This document shows, piece after piece, positions 47,029-56,659 of a stretch of DNA of 64,000 bases. Every line of letters begins with the position of its first letter. Position 1 is the stretch's first letter. Position numbers and translations under genes: made by a program. Source of the DNA: Janthinobacterium sp. 344. GTDB taxonomy: Bacteria; Pseudomonadota; Gammaproteobacteria; Burkholderiales; Burkholderiaceae_D. A model generated the notes under the pieces. It saw only the letters and a list, made by a program, of their open reading frames with translations. It did no database searches and had not been told where the DNA came from. The stretch spans positions 1-64,000 of the forward strand of contig NZ_FOKL01000010.1 in the NCBI RefSeq assembly GCF_900112025.1, given 5' to 3'.

Positions 47029-50000
47029 ATGAATCAGGCAGAACAGCAGCGCCTCCTGGCTATCCTGGAGTATTGGCACAAGATCGAATTCTTTATCCCG
47101 TTTGACCTGAATCAAATCACGGACGTTGAAGACCCGTCCAGCGTGCGCCTCCTGCACCGCGAACAGCTGGCGCAACTGCCGCCGCAATTCGCCGCGCAGT
47201 GGCAGGTGCCCTCCGACCGCGACATCGACGGCTTTTCCTTGTTCCTCGGCGTGTTCGACAAGGCGGAAATCAACAAGGCTTGCCCGGCTTCCAGCGGCCC
47301 GGAAAGCCTGGCCGAAGCGGAAAAAACAGAATTGCTGGGACGCTCGTGCTTTGCCCGCCTCAATCTCAATGCGCTGGGCGAGCCGCAATTCGATCCCGTG
47401 TCCGTATCGACCTTGCCGTGGGCGCTGGGCCGCGCGCGCACGCCGGACTGGTCCGGCCTGAGCCTGGACGCCTTCAGCGACAGCCAGCTGGCGCTGCAAG
47501 ACAGCCTGCGCAACTTCGCCGCCGCCCGCGCATCCCAGCAAATCACGGACGAAGCGGGCAATGTCTCGTCGCCCCTGTCCGGCATGGAAATCGCCGCGCT
47601 GGCCGACCTGCTGATGGACTGGGCCGGTTTCCGCCCATCCGGCGCGCAGCCGCTGGCCGTGCTGGAAGTGCGCACGCGCAAGAAACGCGTGGCCGTGGCG
47701 GACGCCGATCTGGCTGAAGCGAGCCAGAACCGCAGCCTGGACTTTGGCGACGCGGTGGAGCCGTCGATCGATATCCTCAACAGCTTTTACCTGGACGACC
47801 TGGAACAGATCATCCGCGCCTTGCGTGGCGGCAAATTGCCCGCCACAGTGGCCGCCTACCTGACGCCGCTGGCGCAGGATGAACGCATCGACCTGTACAG
47901 CCCGGCCGGACGCCAGGCGCTGGCCGCCATGCTCAATCCGGCCAATATGAACCGGGGCCACTGGCTGGAAGACGCCAGCTACGCCATGAGCCTGATGCAG
48001 CAGTTCGCCATCCACGGCGCGCGCACGGGCTTGCACGAGCGCGGCATCTTTTCCGTCAACGGCCCGCCCGGCACGGGCAAGACGACCTTGTTGCGCGAAT
48101 TATTTGCCGACAACATCGTGCGCCGCGCCAGCGTGTTGTCCTGCCTGGACCGCGCCGCCGACGCCTTCATCGGCAAGGTGGCCGTGGCCTTCGAGGGCGT
48201 GCGCGACCCGATCACCATCGCCCGCTTGCGCCCGGAACTGACGGGCTTTGAAATGGTCGTCGCCTCGTCCAACAACGCGGCGGTGGAAAACATTTCCGGC
48301 GACCTGCCGAAACCCAAGCAGCTGGGCAAGGAATGGGCGCGCACGCGTTACTTTGAAAGCGTCGCGCGCCGGGTGGTGGCCGATGGCAATGGCGCGAATC
48401 GCGCCTTGCAGGAAACAGAAGCGCCATGGGGCTTGATGTCCTGTGCACTGGGCAATAGCGCGAATCGCCGCCGTTTCGTCAGCAATTTCTATGACGACGA
48501 CTGGGACAAGACGACGCCGCGCAAGACGCCGAACACGCAGAATATCCGCCAGTGGCTGGCCAGCTACCAGGGCGTCAGCTTCGCCCAGGCGGCGCGCGAG
48601 TTCCGCGAGACGGAGCACGTGGTGGAAAAAGCCCTGGCGGAACAGGGGCAATATGCGGCCCTGTGGCAAGCCGTGGGCACGTGCACGCAAGACGAATTCA
48701 TCCACAGCAGCCAGCAGGCGCTGATCGCCGCGGAACAGGAAATGGATGCGGCCAATGGCGCCCTGTCCAACGCGCTGGCGCAGCAGGATACCCTGCTGGC
48801 CAGCAAGAAGGACTTGCTGGAAGAAGAACGCCTGGTGGCACTGACGCAGCCGGGATTCTTTGCCCGCCTGTTCCGCACGGCCCCGGCGCGCGCCTACAAG
48901 GACGCCGTGGTGGCGAATGCCGAGGCGCAGCGCCAGGCCGCGCGCGACGTCTCAGCCATCAAGCTGCTGTTGAAGGGCGAGCTGGAACCGCGCTGCGAAC
49001 GCGCGCGCAACAGCCTGCACATCGCCCTGCGCACGGCGCAGTCGCGCCAGCGCGAATGGGATGACAGCACGGAACTGCTGCGCCGCGCGCGCCTGCGTTT
49101 CCCCACCATCATCGCGCCCGATTCCCTGCAGGAGCTCGATGGCGACGCGCTGCAAATTGGCGGCCTGTGGCATGAACCGGCCCTGGCGCGCCTGCGCTCG
49201 CGCCTGTTCGCCAAGGCCCTGGCCCTGCACGAAGCGTGGCTGGCGGAAGTGGCGAAAAAAGGCGGGCCCGGCTTCGGCGGCAACTTGCTGGCCGTCTCCA
49301 AATTGCTGAAAAACAAGCGCGCCTACGACCAGTCGCATGTCGCCATGGTCTGGCACAGCCTGTTCATGGTCGTGCCCGTCGTATCGACCACGTTTGCCTC
49401 GTTCGCGCGCCAGTTCCAGGGCATGGGTCCTGAATCGCTGGGCTGGCTGTTCATCGATGAAGCGGGCCAGGCCGTGCCGCAGGCGGCGCTGGGCAGCCTG
49501 TGGCGCGCCAGGCGCGCCGTCGTCGTCGGCGACCCGTTGCAGATCGAGCCCGTGTTCACGGTGCCGGGCCGCCTGGTGCAAACCCTGTCGGCCCTGTCGC
49601 CGCATACGCAGGATGGCAGCTACGCGCCGACCAGCGTGTCCGTGCAGACCCTGGCGGACAAGGCCAACCGCTACGGCGCCGTGGTTGGCGCCAATAGCGC
49701 CCAGCCGCTGTGGATCGGCAGCCCCCTGCGCGTGCACCGCCGCTGCGTGGAACCGATGTTCTCGCTGGCCAACGGCATCGCCTACGAAGACAAGATGGTG
49801 TACGGTTTGAGCGAACGCACGCCGCCGGCCGGCGCGCGCGGCCTGACGCGTGGCCCCAGCCGCTGGATCGACGCTGGCGGCCCCGTCAGCTACAAGCAGG
49901 TGGTGCCGGTGCAGCTCGATTTCGTGCTGGAAGTGCTGCTGAAACTGTATCGCCGCGACGGCAAGTTGCCGGACATGTATGTGATCACGCCGTTCAAGGC

Positions 50001-50367
50001 CGTGCGCAATGAATTGCGCTCGCGCATCATGGACCTGGACTGGGACCGCCGCCTCGGCTACGGCAAGGCGCCGACGGCGCGCGAATTGCGCCAGTGGAGC
50101 AGCCAGATGGTGGGCACCGTGCACACCTTCCAGGGCAAGGAACAAAGCGTGGTGATGCTGGTGCTCGGCGCGGATGAGAGCACCGCCGGTGCCGCGCAAT
50201 GGGCGGCGGCCACGCCGAACCTGCTCAACGTGGCCCTGACGCGCGCGCAGCACTACGTGTACATCGTCGGCAACCCGCTGCTGTGGGGCCAGTTGCCGCA
50301 CTTTGCGCCAGCGTGCGCACAATTGCCGCATACGGGCATGCATGAGTTCCTGGTGGAAATGGGCTAG
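47029..50367 (+). CDS. Superfamily 1 (UPF1/DNA2-like) helicase
   Basis: A 1112-residue NTPase. The N-terminal ~340 residues match no motif I recognise. The helicase core has Walker A NGPPGTGKTTLLR (about 344-356) and Walker B FIDEAGQAVPQAALG (about 807), followed by GDPLQIEPV. The later motifs are VGTVHTFQGKEQSVVML (motif V) and NVALTRAQHYVYIVGNP (motif VI), which fit the AAA_11/AAA_12 arrangement. A long helical insertion (about 555-690, rich in Glu, Ala, Leu) looks like a coiled coil. It is flanked by a terminator and a REP-like hairpin, so it is a stand-alone gene. Confidence 0.85.
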   Translation: MNQAEQQRLLAILEYWHKIEFFIPFDLNQITDVEDPSSVRLLHREQLAQLPPQFAAQWQVPSDRDIDGFSLFLGVFDKAEINKACPASSGPESLAEAEKTELLGRSCFARLNLNALGEPQFDPVSVSTLPWALGRARTPDWSGLSLDAFSDSQLALQDSLRNFAAARASQQITDEAGNVSSPLSGMEIAALADLLMDWAGFRPSGAQPLAVLEVRTRKKRVAVADADLAEASQNRSLDFGDAVEPSIDILNSFYLDDLEQIIRALRGGKLPATVAAYLTPLAQDERIDLYSPAGRQALAAMLNPANMNRGHWLEDASYAMSLMQQFAIHGARTGLHERGIFSVNGPPGTGKTTLLRELFADNIVRRASVLSCLDRAADAFIGKVAVAFEGVRDPITIARLRPELTGFEMVVASSNNAAVENISGDLPKPKQLGKEWARTRYFESVARRVVADGNGANRALQETEAPWGLMSCALGNSANRRRFVSNFYDDDWDKTTPRKTPNTQNIRQWLASYQGVSFAQAAREFRETEHVVEKALAEQGQYAALWQAVGTCTQDEFIHSSQQALIAAEQEMDAANGALSNALAQQDTLLASKKDLLEEERLVALTQPGFFARLFRTAPARAYKDAVVANAEAQRQAARDVSAIKLLLKGELEPRCERARNSLHIALRTAQSRQREWDDSTELLRRARLRFPTIIAPDSLQELDGDALQIGGLWHEPALARLRSRLFAKALALHEAWLAEVAKKGGPGFGGNLLAVSKLLKNKRAYDQSHVAMVWHSLFMVVPVVSTTFASFARQFQGMGPESLGWLFIDEAGQAVPQAALGSLWRARRAVVVGDPLQIEPVFTVPGRLVQTLSALSPHTQDGSYAPTSVSVQTLADKANRYGAVVGANSAQPLWIGSPLRVHRRCVEPMFSLANGIAYEDKMVYGLSERTPPAGARGLTRGPSRWIDAGGPVSYKQVVPVQLDFVLEVLLKLYRRDGKLPDMYVITPFKAVRNELRSRIMDLDWDRRLGYGKAPTARELRQWSSQMVGTVHTFQGKEQSVVMLVLGADESTAGAAQWAAATPNLLNVALTRAQHYVYIVGNPLLWGQLPHFAPACAQLPHTGMHEFLVEMG

Positions 50368-50407
50368 ACACAGCAGGTCAGAGACGCAGGTCAGATCAGC
50401 GCCTGAG

Positions 50408-50456
50408 CGCGTAATCCGACATCATCGCAGCGCCAACAATATTGTCGGATTACGCG
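50408..50456. repeat. REP-like hairpin after the helicase gene
   Basis: Perfect 14-bp inverted repeat CGCGTAATCCGACA (50408-50421) / TGTCGGATTACGCG (50443-50456) around a 21-nt loop. A third partial copy GCTAATCCGACCTAC lies at 50469-50483 in the end of the sensor kinase gene. It sits between convergent genes and has no T-run. TAATCCGAC-type repeats are frequent in proteobacterial intergenic regions. Confidence 0.72.
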
Positions 50457-50469
50457 TGGCTGTGCCCCG

Positions 50470-51885
50470 CTAATCCGACCTACCGTCTGCCGGGAAGGTG
50501 AGCGTAAACGTCGTGGCGGCCGCGTCGGATGCGACCGTCGCGCTGCCGCCATGCAATTGCATGATGGCCGTGACGATGGCCAGGCCCAGGCCCGTGGAAG
50601 CGGCCGAATCGCTGCGGGCCGGGTCGGCGCGGTAGAAGCGTTCGAACAGGTGCGGCAAGTGGCGCGCGGGAATGGCGGGGCCGAGATTGCTCACGCTCAG
50701 TGCCACGCCTTCGTTCGTCGCGTGCGAGCGCAATAAAATCGTGCTGCCCGGCGCCGCGTGGCGGATCGCGTTCGACAGCAAATTGCCCAGCGCGCGGCGC
50801 AGCAGTTGCGGCTCGGCCGTCACCGTGCCGCTGCCATGGCACGCCAGCGCCAGCTCGCGCTCTTCGGCCAGTCCTTCGAAAAAATCCGCCAGCCGCAAAA
50901 ACTCGTCCTGCACCGGCAAGGCTTGCTTGACCAGGATCATCTCTTCCTGCTGCGCGCGCGCCAGGAACAGCATGCTGTCGATCATGCGCGACAGCCGTTC
51001 CAGCTCTTCCACATTCGACGACACCAGCTGTTCATACTCGTGCGCGCTGCGCGGGCGGGCCAGCATCACCTGGCTTTGTCCCAGCAGATTGGTGACGGGC
51101 GTGCGGAATTCATGCGCCAGGTCGGCGGAAAACTGCGACAGCCGCGCATAGCCTTCCTGCAGCCGCGCCAGCATGGCATTCAGGGCCTGGATCAGCGGCA
51201 GCAGTTCGGTCGGGGCATCGCGTGCCTCCAGCTGCTGCCCCAGCTTGCCGGGCCGCACCAGGGCCGCATGCGCGGCGATATTGCGCAGCGGCCGCAGTCC
51301 CCGCAACAGCATCACGCTCGACAACAGCGCCGCCACCAGCGCGCTGACGGCCACGGAGACGACGATCTGCCAGCGGTAGGCGGCGAACATGGCCGTGCGG
51401 TCGCCATACACGCGGGCGACGGCAATGTCGGCCATCTGTGCCGGCTCGCCGATGCGCGCGCTGGCCGCCACCACCCTGGCCGGATAGCCATCGCGGCTGG
51501 TCCAGCTGACGATGTCGCTGGCTGTCACGGGCGCATCGACAGCCACGGGCACAGGATGCGCCACCGTCTCGCCATTCGGGTTGACATCGATCAAACGCGT
51601 GCCATCGGCGCGCACGATGCGCACCAGGGAATTCTCCTGGCCGCTCATGGTGTCGCGAAAATACTGGGGCCGCTCGCGGATGATATCGAGGGTGCCCGCA
51701 TTGCCCAGCAATTGCTGGATCTGCCGCAGTTTTCCCAATAATAAAATGTCGTCGCGGCGCTCGATTTCCGCCACAAATGAACGGTACAGATGCATGCCCA
51801 GGCCGGCCGACACCAGGGCCACGATCAGCACGAACACGAGCGTGACGCGCAGGGTCAGCGAGCGGCGGAGTGGCGCCAGCTTCAC
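50470..51885 (-). CDS. Sensor histidine kinase, heavy-metal (CusS-like) type
   Basis: A 471-residue membrane kinase. Two membrane segments (about 12-32 and 170-190) flank a periplasmic sensor domain. HAMP follows, then the H-box [17 protein letters not shown] with the phosphorylated His, the N-box LLSNAIRHA and the G-boxes [10 protein letters not shown]. The layout matches CusS/CopS-type metal sensors. The gene overlaps the response regulator stop by four bases. No metal efflux or copper-binding gene is next to it, so metal sensing is a family inference only. Confidence 0.86.
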   Translation of the reverse strand: MKLAPLRRSLTLRVTLVFVLIVALVSAGLGMHLYRSFVAEIERRDDILLLGKLRQIQQLLGNAGTLDIIRERPQYFRDTMSGQENSLVRIVRADGTRLIDVNPNGETVAHPVPVAVDAPVTASDIVSWTSRDGYPARVVAASARIGEPAQMADIAVARVYGDRTAMFAAYRWQIVVSVAVSALVAALLSSVMLLRGLRPLRNIAAHAALVRPGKLGQQLEARDAPTELLPLIQALNAMLARLQEGYARLSQFSADLAHEFRTPVTNLLGQSQVMLARPRSAHEYEQLVSSNVEELERLSRMIDSMLFLARAQQEEMILVKQALPVQDEFLRLADFFEGLAEERELALACHGSGTVTAEPQLLRRALGNLLSNAIRHAAPGSTILLRSHATNEGVALSVSNLGPAIPARHLPHLFERFYRADPARSDSAASTGLGLAIVTAIMQLHGGSATVASDAAATTFTLTFPADGRSD

Positions 51886-52601
51886 GTGGCCGCGCCGTTG
51901 TCAAGCGCCACCGGCGTGGACGGCGCGCGCAATTCGCAGACATAGCCCATGCCCCGCAAGGTGTGGATCAGCTTGGGTTCGAACGGGTCGTCGAGCTTGC
52001 TGCGCAGGCGGCGGATGGCCGCGTCGATGACGTTGGTGTCGCTCTCGAAATTGATGTCCCACACTTGCGAGGCGATGATGGAGCGCGACAGCACCTCGCC
52101 CTGGCGCCGCGCCAATAAATGCAGCAGGCCGAACTCCTTCGCCGTCAGGGTGATGCGCTGGCCTTGCCGGCTGACCTTGCGTTTCATCACGTCGATTTCC
52201 ATGTCGCCGATGCGGATCACGTCGTCTTCGCGGGGCGGCCCGCGCCGCAGCAGGGTGCGGATGCGCGCCACCAGTTCGGCGAAGGCGAACGGTTTCACCA
52301 GATAATCGTCGGCGCCCAGTTCCAGCCCCTTGACCCGGTCCTGCACCTCGTCGCGCGCCGTGAGGAAGATCACGGGCACGTCGGCGCCGCCTTCCTGCAG
52401 GCGCAGCGCGCGCAAGACTTGCCAGCCATCCATGATGGGCAGCATGACGTCGAGCACGATGAGGTCGGGCGCGTCCGTGCTGGCCAGGTGCAGGCCGTCG
52501 CGGCCATTGCGCGCCAGGCTCACCGTAAAGCCGGACTCGGCCAAACCGCGCAACAGGTAGTCACCCGTCTTCGGTTCGTCTTCAATGACCAGGATGCGCA
52601 T
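51882..52601 (-). CDS. OmpR-family response regulator (CusR-like)
   Basis: A 239-residue transcription factor. The N-terminal receiver has the acidic pair ED near residue 7, the phosphorylation site Asp51 (LIVLDVMLP) and Lys in FLTARDE/KPF. The C-terminal winged helix ends [10 protein letters not shown]. It is the first gene of the two-gene operon with the sensor kinase and shares a 142-bp divergent gap with the secreted HbpS-like gene, which may be its target. The overall layout matches heavy-metal response regulators such as CusR and CopR. Confidence 0.88.
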   Translation of the reverse strand: MRILVIEDEPKTGDYLLRGLAESGFTVSLARNGRDGLHLASTDAPDLIVLDVMLPIMDGWQVLRALRLQEGGADVPVIFLTARDEVQDRVKGLELGADDYLVKPFAFAELVARIRTLLRRGPPREDDVIRIGDMEIDVMKRKVSRQGQRITLTAKEFGLLHLLARRQGEVLSRSIIASQVWDINFESDTNVIDAAIRRLRSKLDDPFEPKLIHTLRGMGYVCELRAPSTPVALDNGAAT

Positions 52602-52743
52602 GGATGGGAGCTTTCTAAGGGGAATATAAAACCATTTTACGCCCGGAGACGCGGCGCGCGGATGATAAAAATGTCATGCGGCGATCATCTTCGCGTAGGG
52701 CAAGCCTGGCCATACTGGCGCCATTCTTTTGCATGGACGCCAG

Positions 52744-53238
52744 ATGAAAACCCTATTTTTCGCTACTACCCTGCTGTACCTGCTGGCCAGCCCCGCACAC
52801 GCCCAGTTGCGCAAGGTCAATGACCTGTCGCTGGCGGCGGCCAACACGCTGGCCAATGCCGCCATGGCCGCCTGCCAGGCGCAAGGGCGGCACATCGCCG
52901 TCACCGTACTGGACCATGGCGGCAATCTTGTCGCCGTGCAGCGCGCCGACGGCGTGGGGCCGCACAACACGGAAGCGAGCCGGCGCAAGGCCTATACGGC
53001 CCTGTCGACGAAAAGCGATACCCAGGCGCTGGCCGTGGCCGCGCGCGGCAACCCGGACATGGCCAATTTGACGACACTGCCGGAACTGTTGCTGCTGGGC
53101 GGCGGCCTGCCCTTGCTGGCCCAGGGGCAAGTCGTCGGCGCCATCGGCGTGGCCGGCGGCGGTGGCGCGCAGCAAGACCGCGCCTGCGCCCAGGCCGCCC
53201 TCACCGCCATCCCCGAACTCGATTCCCCCACCCTGTGA
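52744..53238 (+). CDS. Secreted heme-binding protein of the GlcG/HbpS family
   Basis: A 164-residue exported protein with signal MKTLFFATTLLYLLASPAHA. The mature part is a GlcG/HbpS (DUF336) domain with AHIAVTVLDHGGNLVAVQRADGV-like and GAIGVAGGGGAQQD stretches. Relatives bind haem or aquo-cobalamin, or are linked to glycolate use. It starts 11 bp ahead of the hydroxyisourate hydrolase gene and is divergent from the two-component system. The start at 52744 gives a proper signal peptide, while an in-frame ATG at 52729 does not. Confidence 0.82.
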   Translation: MKTLFFATTLLYLLASPAHAQLRKVNDLSLAAANTLANAAMAACQAQGRHIAVTVLDHGGNLVAVQRADGVGPHNTEASRRKAYTALSTKSDTQALAVAARGNPDMANLTTLPELLLLGGGLPLLAQGQVVGAIGVAGGGGAQQDRACAQAALTAIPELDSPTL

Positions 53239-53249
53239 AAGAAACCATA

Positions 53250-53660
53250 ATGACCTATCTGAAAAAAACCGCTGCCGCCCTGGCCTTCGCCAGCCTGTCC
53301 AGCATGGCCCTGGCCGCCGCCAATCCCTTGAGCGTGCACATCCTCGACTTGCAAAGCGGCCAGCCGACGGCGGGCGTGACAGTCACGCTGGAGCAAAAGA
53401 AAGGAGAAAACTGGACACAACTGAGCAGTGGCGTGACGAATGCGCAGGGGCGCATCACGGCCATGTATCCAGCCGATACGCCCATGCCGGCGGGCGACTA
53501 CCGCATCGTGTTTAAAACAGGCGAGCACTACGCGCGCCTGAAACAGGAAACGTTCTTCCCGGAAATCCCCGTGCAATTCCACGTGGAAAAGACCGAGCAG
53601 CACTACCACATTCCGCTGCTGCTCAGCCCTTTCGGTTTTTCCACGTATCGCGGTAACTGA
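53250..53660 (+). CDS. uraH: Periplasmic 5-hydroxyisourate hydrolase (transthyretin-like)
   Basis: Second step of the urate to allantoin pathway: hydrolysis of 5-hydroxyisourate. The 136-residue protein has a Sec signal (MTYLKKTAAALAFASLSSMALA) and a transthyretin-like domain. The family signatures are visible: LSVHILDLQSGQPTAGV with its catalytic His, and the C-terminal HYHIPLLLSPFGFSTYRG ending in YRG(N). Periplasmic forms are known in Enterobacteriaceae. No urate oxidase or OHCU decarboxylase is nearby, so the local pathway is incomplete. It lies 11 bp after the HbpS-like gene. Confidence 0.88.
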   Translation: MTYLKKTAAALAFASLSSMALAAANPLSVHILDLQSGQPTAGVTVTLEQKKGENWTQLSSGVTNAQGRITAMYPADTPMPAGDYRIVFKTGEHYARLKQETFFPEIPVQFHVEKTEQHYHIPLLLSPFGFSTYRGN

Positions 53661-53674
53661 GTAGGAAATTAAGC

Positions 53675-54373
53675 TTAGCCGAGCGTCTTTGCCGTCTGTC
53701 CGAACAGCACGCTTTTCGCGTCGCCGCTGACGGTGGGCTGCACATTGATCTCGGCCGCGCGCGCATACGCGCGCACGGTGGCCGGACGGGCGGCAATCGC
53801 CGCGAACCAGCGCGCCAGGTGCGGAAAATCTTCCAGCTTCTGGCGCTGGCGCGCGTGCGGCACGATCCATGGATAGATCGCCATGTCGGCGATGGAATAG
53901 CTGTCGCCGGCAACAAATTGACGGTCCGCCAGGCGTTTGTTCAGTACGCCATACAGGCGGTTGGTTTCGTTCACATAGCGCGTGATGGCGTAGTCGATGG
54001 GCTCGGGCGCGTATTGCACGAAGTGGTGGTTCTGTCCCGCCATGGGGCCCAGTCCGCCCATTTGCCAGAACAGCCATTGCATGACTTCGGCGCGGCCGCG
54101 CACGTCCGCCGGCAGGAATTGCCCGCTTTTCTCGGCCAGGTATTGCAAAATCGCCCCCGACTCGAACAGGGACAGGGGCGCGCCGCCATCGGCCGGCGCC
54201 TGGTCGACGATGGCGGGAATGCGGTTGTTCGGCGCGATGGCGAGAAACTCGGGCGTGAACTGCTCACCCTTGCCGATATGCACGGGGATGATGTTGTAGG
54301 GGATGCCCGCTTCTTCCAGGAACATCGTCACTTTGTGCCCGTTGGGCGTGGTCCAATAGTAAAGGTCAATCAT
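53675..54373 (-). CDS. Glutathione S-transferase (YfcG/GstB-like)
   Basis: A 232-residue enzyme with an N-terminal thioredoxin-like glutathione-binding domain (about 1-85; LYYWTTPNGHKVTMFLEEAG, IPAIVD, LFESGAILQYLAEK) and a C-terminal helical domain (about 95-215). The TTPNGHK start and close fit to YfcG/YghU suggest a disulfide-bond reductase rather than a classic conjugating enzyme. It converges on the uraH gene, 14 bp apart. The substrate is unknown. Confidence 0.9.
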   Translation of the reverse strand: MIDLYYWTTPNGHKVTMFLEEAGIPYNIIPVHIGKGEQFTPEFLAIAPNNRIPAIVDQAPADGGAPLSLFESGAILQYLAEKSGQFLPADVRGRAEVMQWLFWQMGGLGPMAGQNHHFVQYAPEPIDYAITRYVNETNRLYGVLNKRLADRQFVAGDSYSIADMAIYPWIVPHARQRQKLEDFPHLARWFAAIAARPATVRAYARAAEINVQPTVSGDAKSVLFGQTAKTLG

Positions 54374-54579
54374 CGTGGTCTTTCAGTGTCGGTAGGGGGC
54401 GTGGCTTGCCGGTGGCGCGCGCGTGGATATTGTCGCGCAGCAACTGGTGTGCATGGATATAATGCCACGACAGGGAAAAACACGACGGCGGTCGCTCCTT
54501 TTGCCCTGCAGGCAAGCGCCCACACTCGCTGTCACACCGACCATACGCCATTCCTGATTACCATCAAAGAAAGCCGACC

Positions 54580-55005
54580 ATGCGCAAACTCCTGATCGTC
54601 ATGCTGTCCGTCCTGCTGTCAGGCTGTGTCCAGGACTTCGCCATCTATATGTTCGACGGCCAGGACCATTCCCTGACCGTGCGCCGCCAGCAGCGTTATT
54701 TTTGGCAAGATACCGTGGAAGTGCAGCTGATGGCGACCAATCTGCCGCAATGCCAGCGCCTGCATACCCTGTCGACGGATGCGCCGGCCGACATCAAGGT
54801 CGAGCTGTTCGCGGCCGGCGATGGCGTGTGGAATATCCGCATGGGCAAGCAGCTGTGGCAGGCGGAAACGAATACGTGCAATGAGCTGACGGAAATGGAA
54901 AACGACCCGAAAGCCGACCTGGGCCAGCCAATCGGGCAATTCGTGGTCGTCGATGACAAGCTGGCATTCGAACCGGCGCCGCAAGCGGCGGCGCCGGCCC
55001 AATAG
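54580..55005 (+). CDS. Hypothetical lipoprotein
   Basis: A 141-residue protein, not recognised. It has a lipobox LLSGC (about Cys16) after MRKLLIVMLSVL. The mature part contains two Cys (NLPQCQRLH and TNTCNELTE) that could form a disulfide. It is rich in Asp/Glu/Gln and ends with a Pro/Ala-rich tail (FEPAPQAAAPAQ). It converges on the chemoreceptor gene, with 4 bp between stops. A small envelope lipoprotein with no assigned role. Confidence 0.68.
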   Translation: MRKLLIVMLSVLLSGCVQDFAIYMFDGQDHSLTVRRQQRYFWQDTVEVQLMATNLPQCQRLHTLSTDAPADIKVELFAAGDGVWNIRMGKQLWQAETNTCNELTEMENDPKADLGQPIGQFVVVDDKLAFEPAPQAAAPAQ

Positions 55006-55009
55006 GAAC

Positions 55010-56659
55010 TTAACGCGCCGCCAGGCTGCGCAGGGGCTTTTTCGCCACGGCGCGCGGTGCGCCAGCCGCGCCTGCCGCCAGGCGCGGTGCCGCGGCGCCC
55101 CCCTCGTGCGCCGACAGTTTGAAGCGTGCCACCAGTTGCGCCAGCACGGCCGCCTGGTCCTGCATGCTCGACGCGGCGGCGGCCGCCTCTTCCACCAGTG
55201 CCGCATTTTGCTGCGTCACGCTATCCATTTCCGTGATCGCCTGGTTGACGTGGCCGATACCCGTGCTTTGCTCGTGCGAGGCTGCCGTGATGTCGGCCAT
55301 GATGTCGGTCACGCGCGAGACGGAAGCCACCACCTGGTCCATCGTCGTGCCCGCCTGTGCGACGAGCGTGCTGCCGGCCGCGATGCTGTCGACGGATGCG
55401 CCGATCAGCTCCTTGATCTCCTTGGCCGCGCCCGCCGAGCGCTGCGCCAGGTTGCGCACTTCCGACGCCACCACGGCGAAACCGCGTCCCTGTTCCCCCG
55501 CGCGCGCCGCTTCCACGGCGGCATTCAGGGCCAGGATATTCGTCTGGAAGGCGATGCCATCGATGACGCCGATGATATCGACGATCTTGCGCGACGAGGC
55601 GTTGATGGTATCCATGGTGCCGATCACTTGCGCCACCACGGCGCCGCCCTGGCGCGCCACGGCGGAGGCGGACTGCGCCAGCTCATTCGCCTGCACGGCG
55701 TTGCCCGCGTTCTGTGTCACGGTCGAGGTCAATTCCTCCATCGAGGCGGCCGTTTCCTCCAGCGAACTGGCCTGCATTTCCGTGCGCGCCGACAGGTCCA
55801 TATTGCCGCTGGCAATCTCGCTCGATGCCGTGGCGATGGTCTCGGCGCTATGGCGGATTTCGCTGATCGCATCGACCAGATTCGTCTGCATGGTTTTCAT
55901 CGCGTACAGCACGCTGTGGCGGTCATTCGCATGCGTGCGCACGCTGCTGCTCAAGTCATTGTTGGCGATCTTTTCCGCCACCTCGGCCGCGTATTCGGGG
56001 TCGCCGCCCAGCGCGTGGCGCAGGCTGCGGTTGATCGCCACGACGACGGCCGCCAGCAAGGCGCATACCAGCAGCAGCACGCCCAGCGAGGTCAGCAGCG
56101 ACTGGCGGAAGGCGGCGTCGATATCGTCCATGTACACGCCCACGACGAGGGTCCAGGCCCACGGCTTGTAGGCCACCACGCGGCTCATCTTCGGTTCGGG
56201 ATTTTTCTGGCCCGGACGGGGGAAATAATAGTGGACGAAGCCCTTGCCCGCCTCGCTCTTGCCGACGGCGACGATGTCGCGGTACAGATAGGTGCCGTTG
56301 GCATCTTTAAAATCCGACATGTTCTTGCCATTGGTTTGCGGCGCGGCGGGATTCATCACGACGACGGCGTCGAGGTTGATGATGGACAGATAGCCCGTCT
56401 CGCCGAAACGCATGCTCTTGATGACGGCGGTGGCCTGCTTTTGCGCTTCCTCTTTCGTCAGTGCGCCGCTGGCGGCCAGGTCGCCGAACATCTTGACGGC
56501 GCCCAGGCCCAGGTCGGCGGCATTGCTCAGGTCGGCGCTGCGCTCCTCGATGCGGATCTTGCGGATTTCCAGGGCGTTATAGACAAAGATGACGGTAATG
56601 CACAACAAGCTGCAAATCAGGGGGATCCATAATTTCTGCTGGAACGTCAATTTCTTCAT
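55010..56659 (-). CDS. Methyl-accepting chemotaxis protein with Cache sensor
   Basis: A 549-residue chemoreceptor. The start at 56659 ([20 protein letters not shown]) gives a clean first membrane segment. The sensor (about 40-190) is a single Cache (sCache_2) domain, with [33 protein letters not shown] and the closing [23 protein letters not shown] and a signalling domain with [20 protein letters not shown] follow. Unlike the other two receptors in the window, it ends [10 protein letters not shown] and lacks the EWEEF tether. Such Cache domains often bind small organic acids (family knowledge). Confidence 0.93.
   Translation of the reverse strand: MKKLTFQQKLWIPLICSLLCITVIFVYNALEIRKIRIEERSADLSNAADLGLGAVKMFGDLAASGALTKEEAQKQATAVIKSMRFGETGYLSIINLDAVVVMNPAAPQTNGKNMSDFKDANGTYLYRDIVAVGKSEAGKGFVHYYFPRPGQKNPEPKMSRVVAYKPWAWTLVVGVYMDDIDAAFRQSLLTSLGVLLLVCALLAAVVVAINRSLRHALGGDPEYAAEVAEKIANNDLSSSVRTHANDRHSVLYAMKTMQTNLVDAISEIRHSAETIATASSEIASGNMDLSARTEMQASSLEETAASMEELTSTVTQNAGNAVQANELAQSASAVARQGGAVVAQVIGTMDTINASSRKIVDIIGVIDGIAFQTNILALNAAVEAARAGEQGRGFAVVASEVRNLAQRSAGAAKEIKELIGASVDSIAAGSTLVAQAGTTMDQVVASVSRVTDIMADITAASHEQSTGIGHVNQAITEMDSVTQQNAALVEEAAAAASSMQDQAAVLAQLVARFKLSAHEGGAAAPRLAAGAAGAPRAVAKKPLRSLAAR

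Noticed and set aside
47029..50367. Helicase considered as part of a Mokosh-type defence system
   Set aside because: No kinase domain, phospholipase D-like nuclease domain or partner gene is visible in or next to it.
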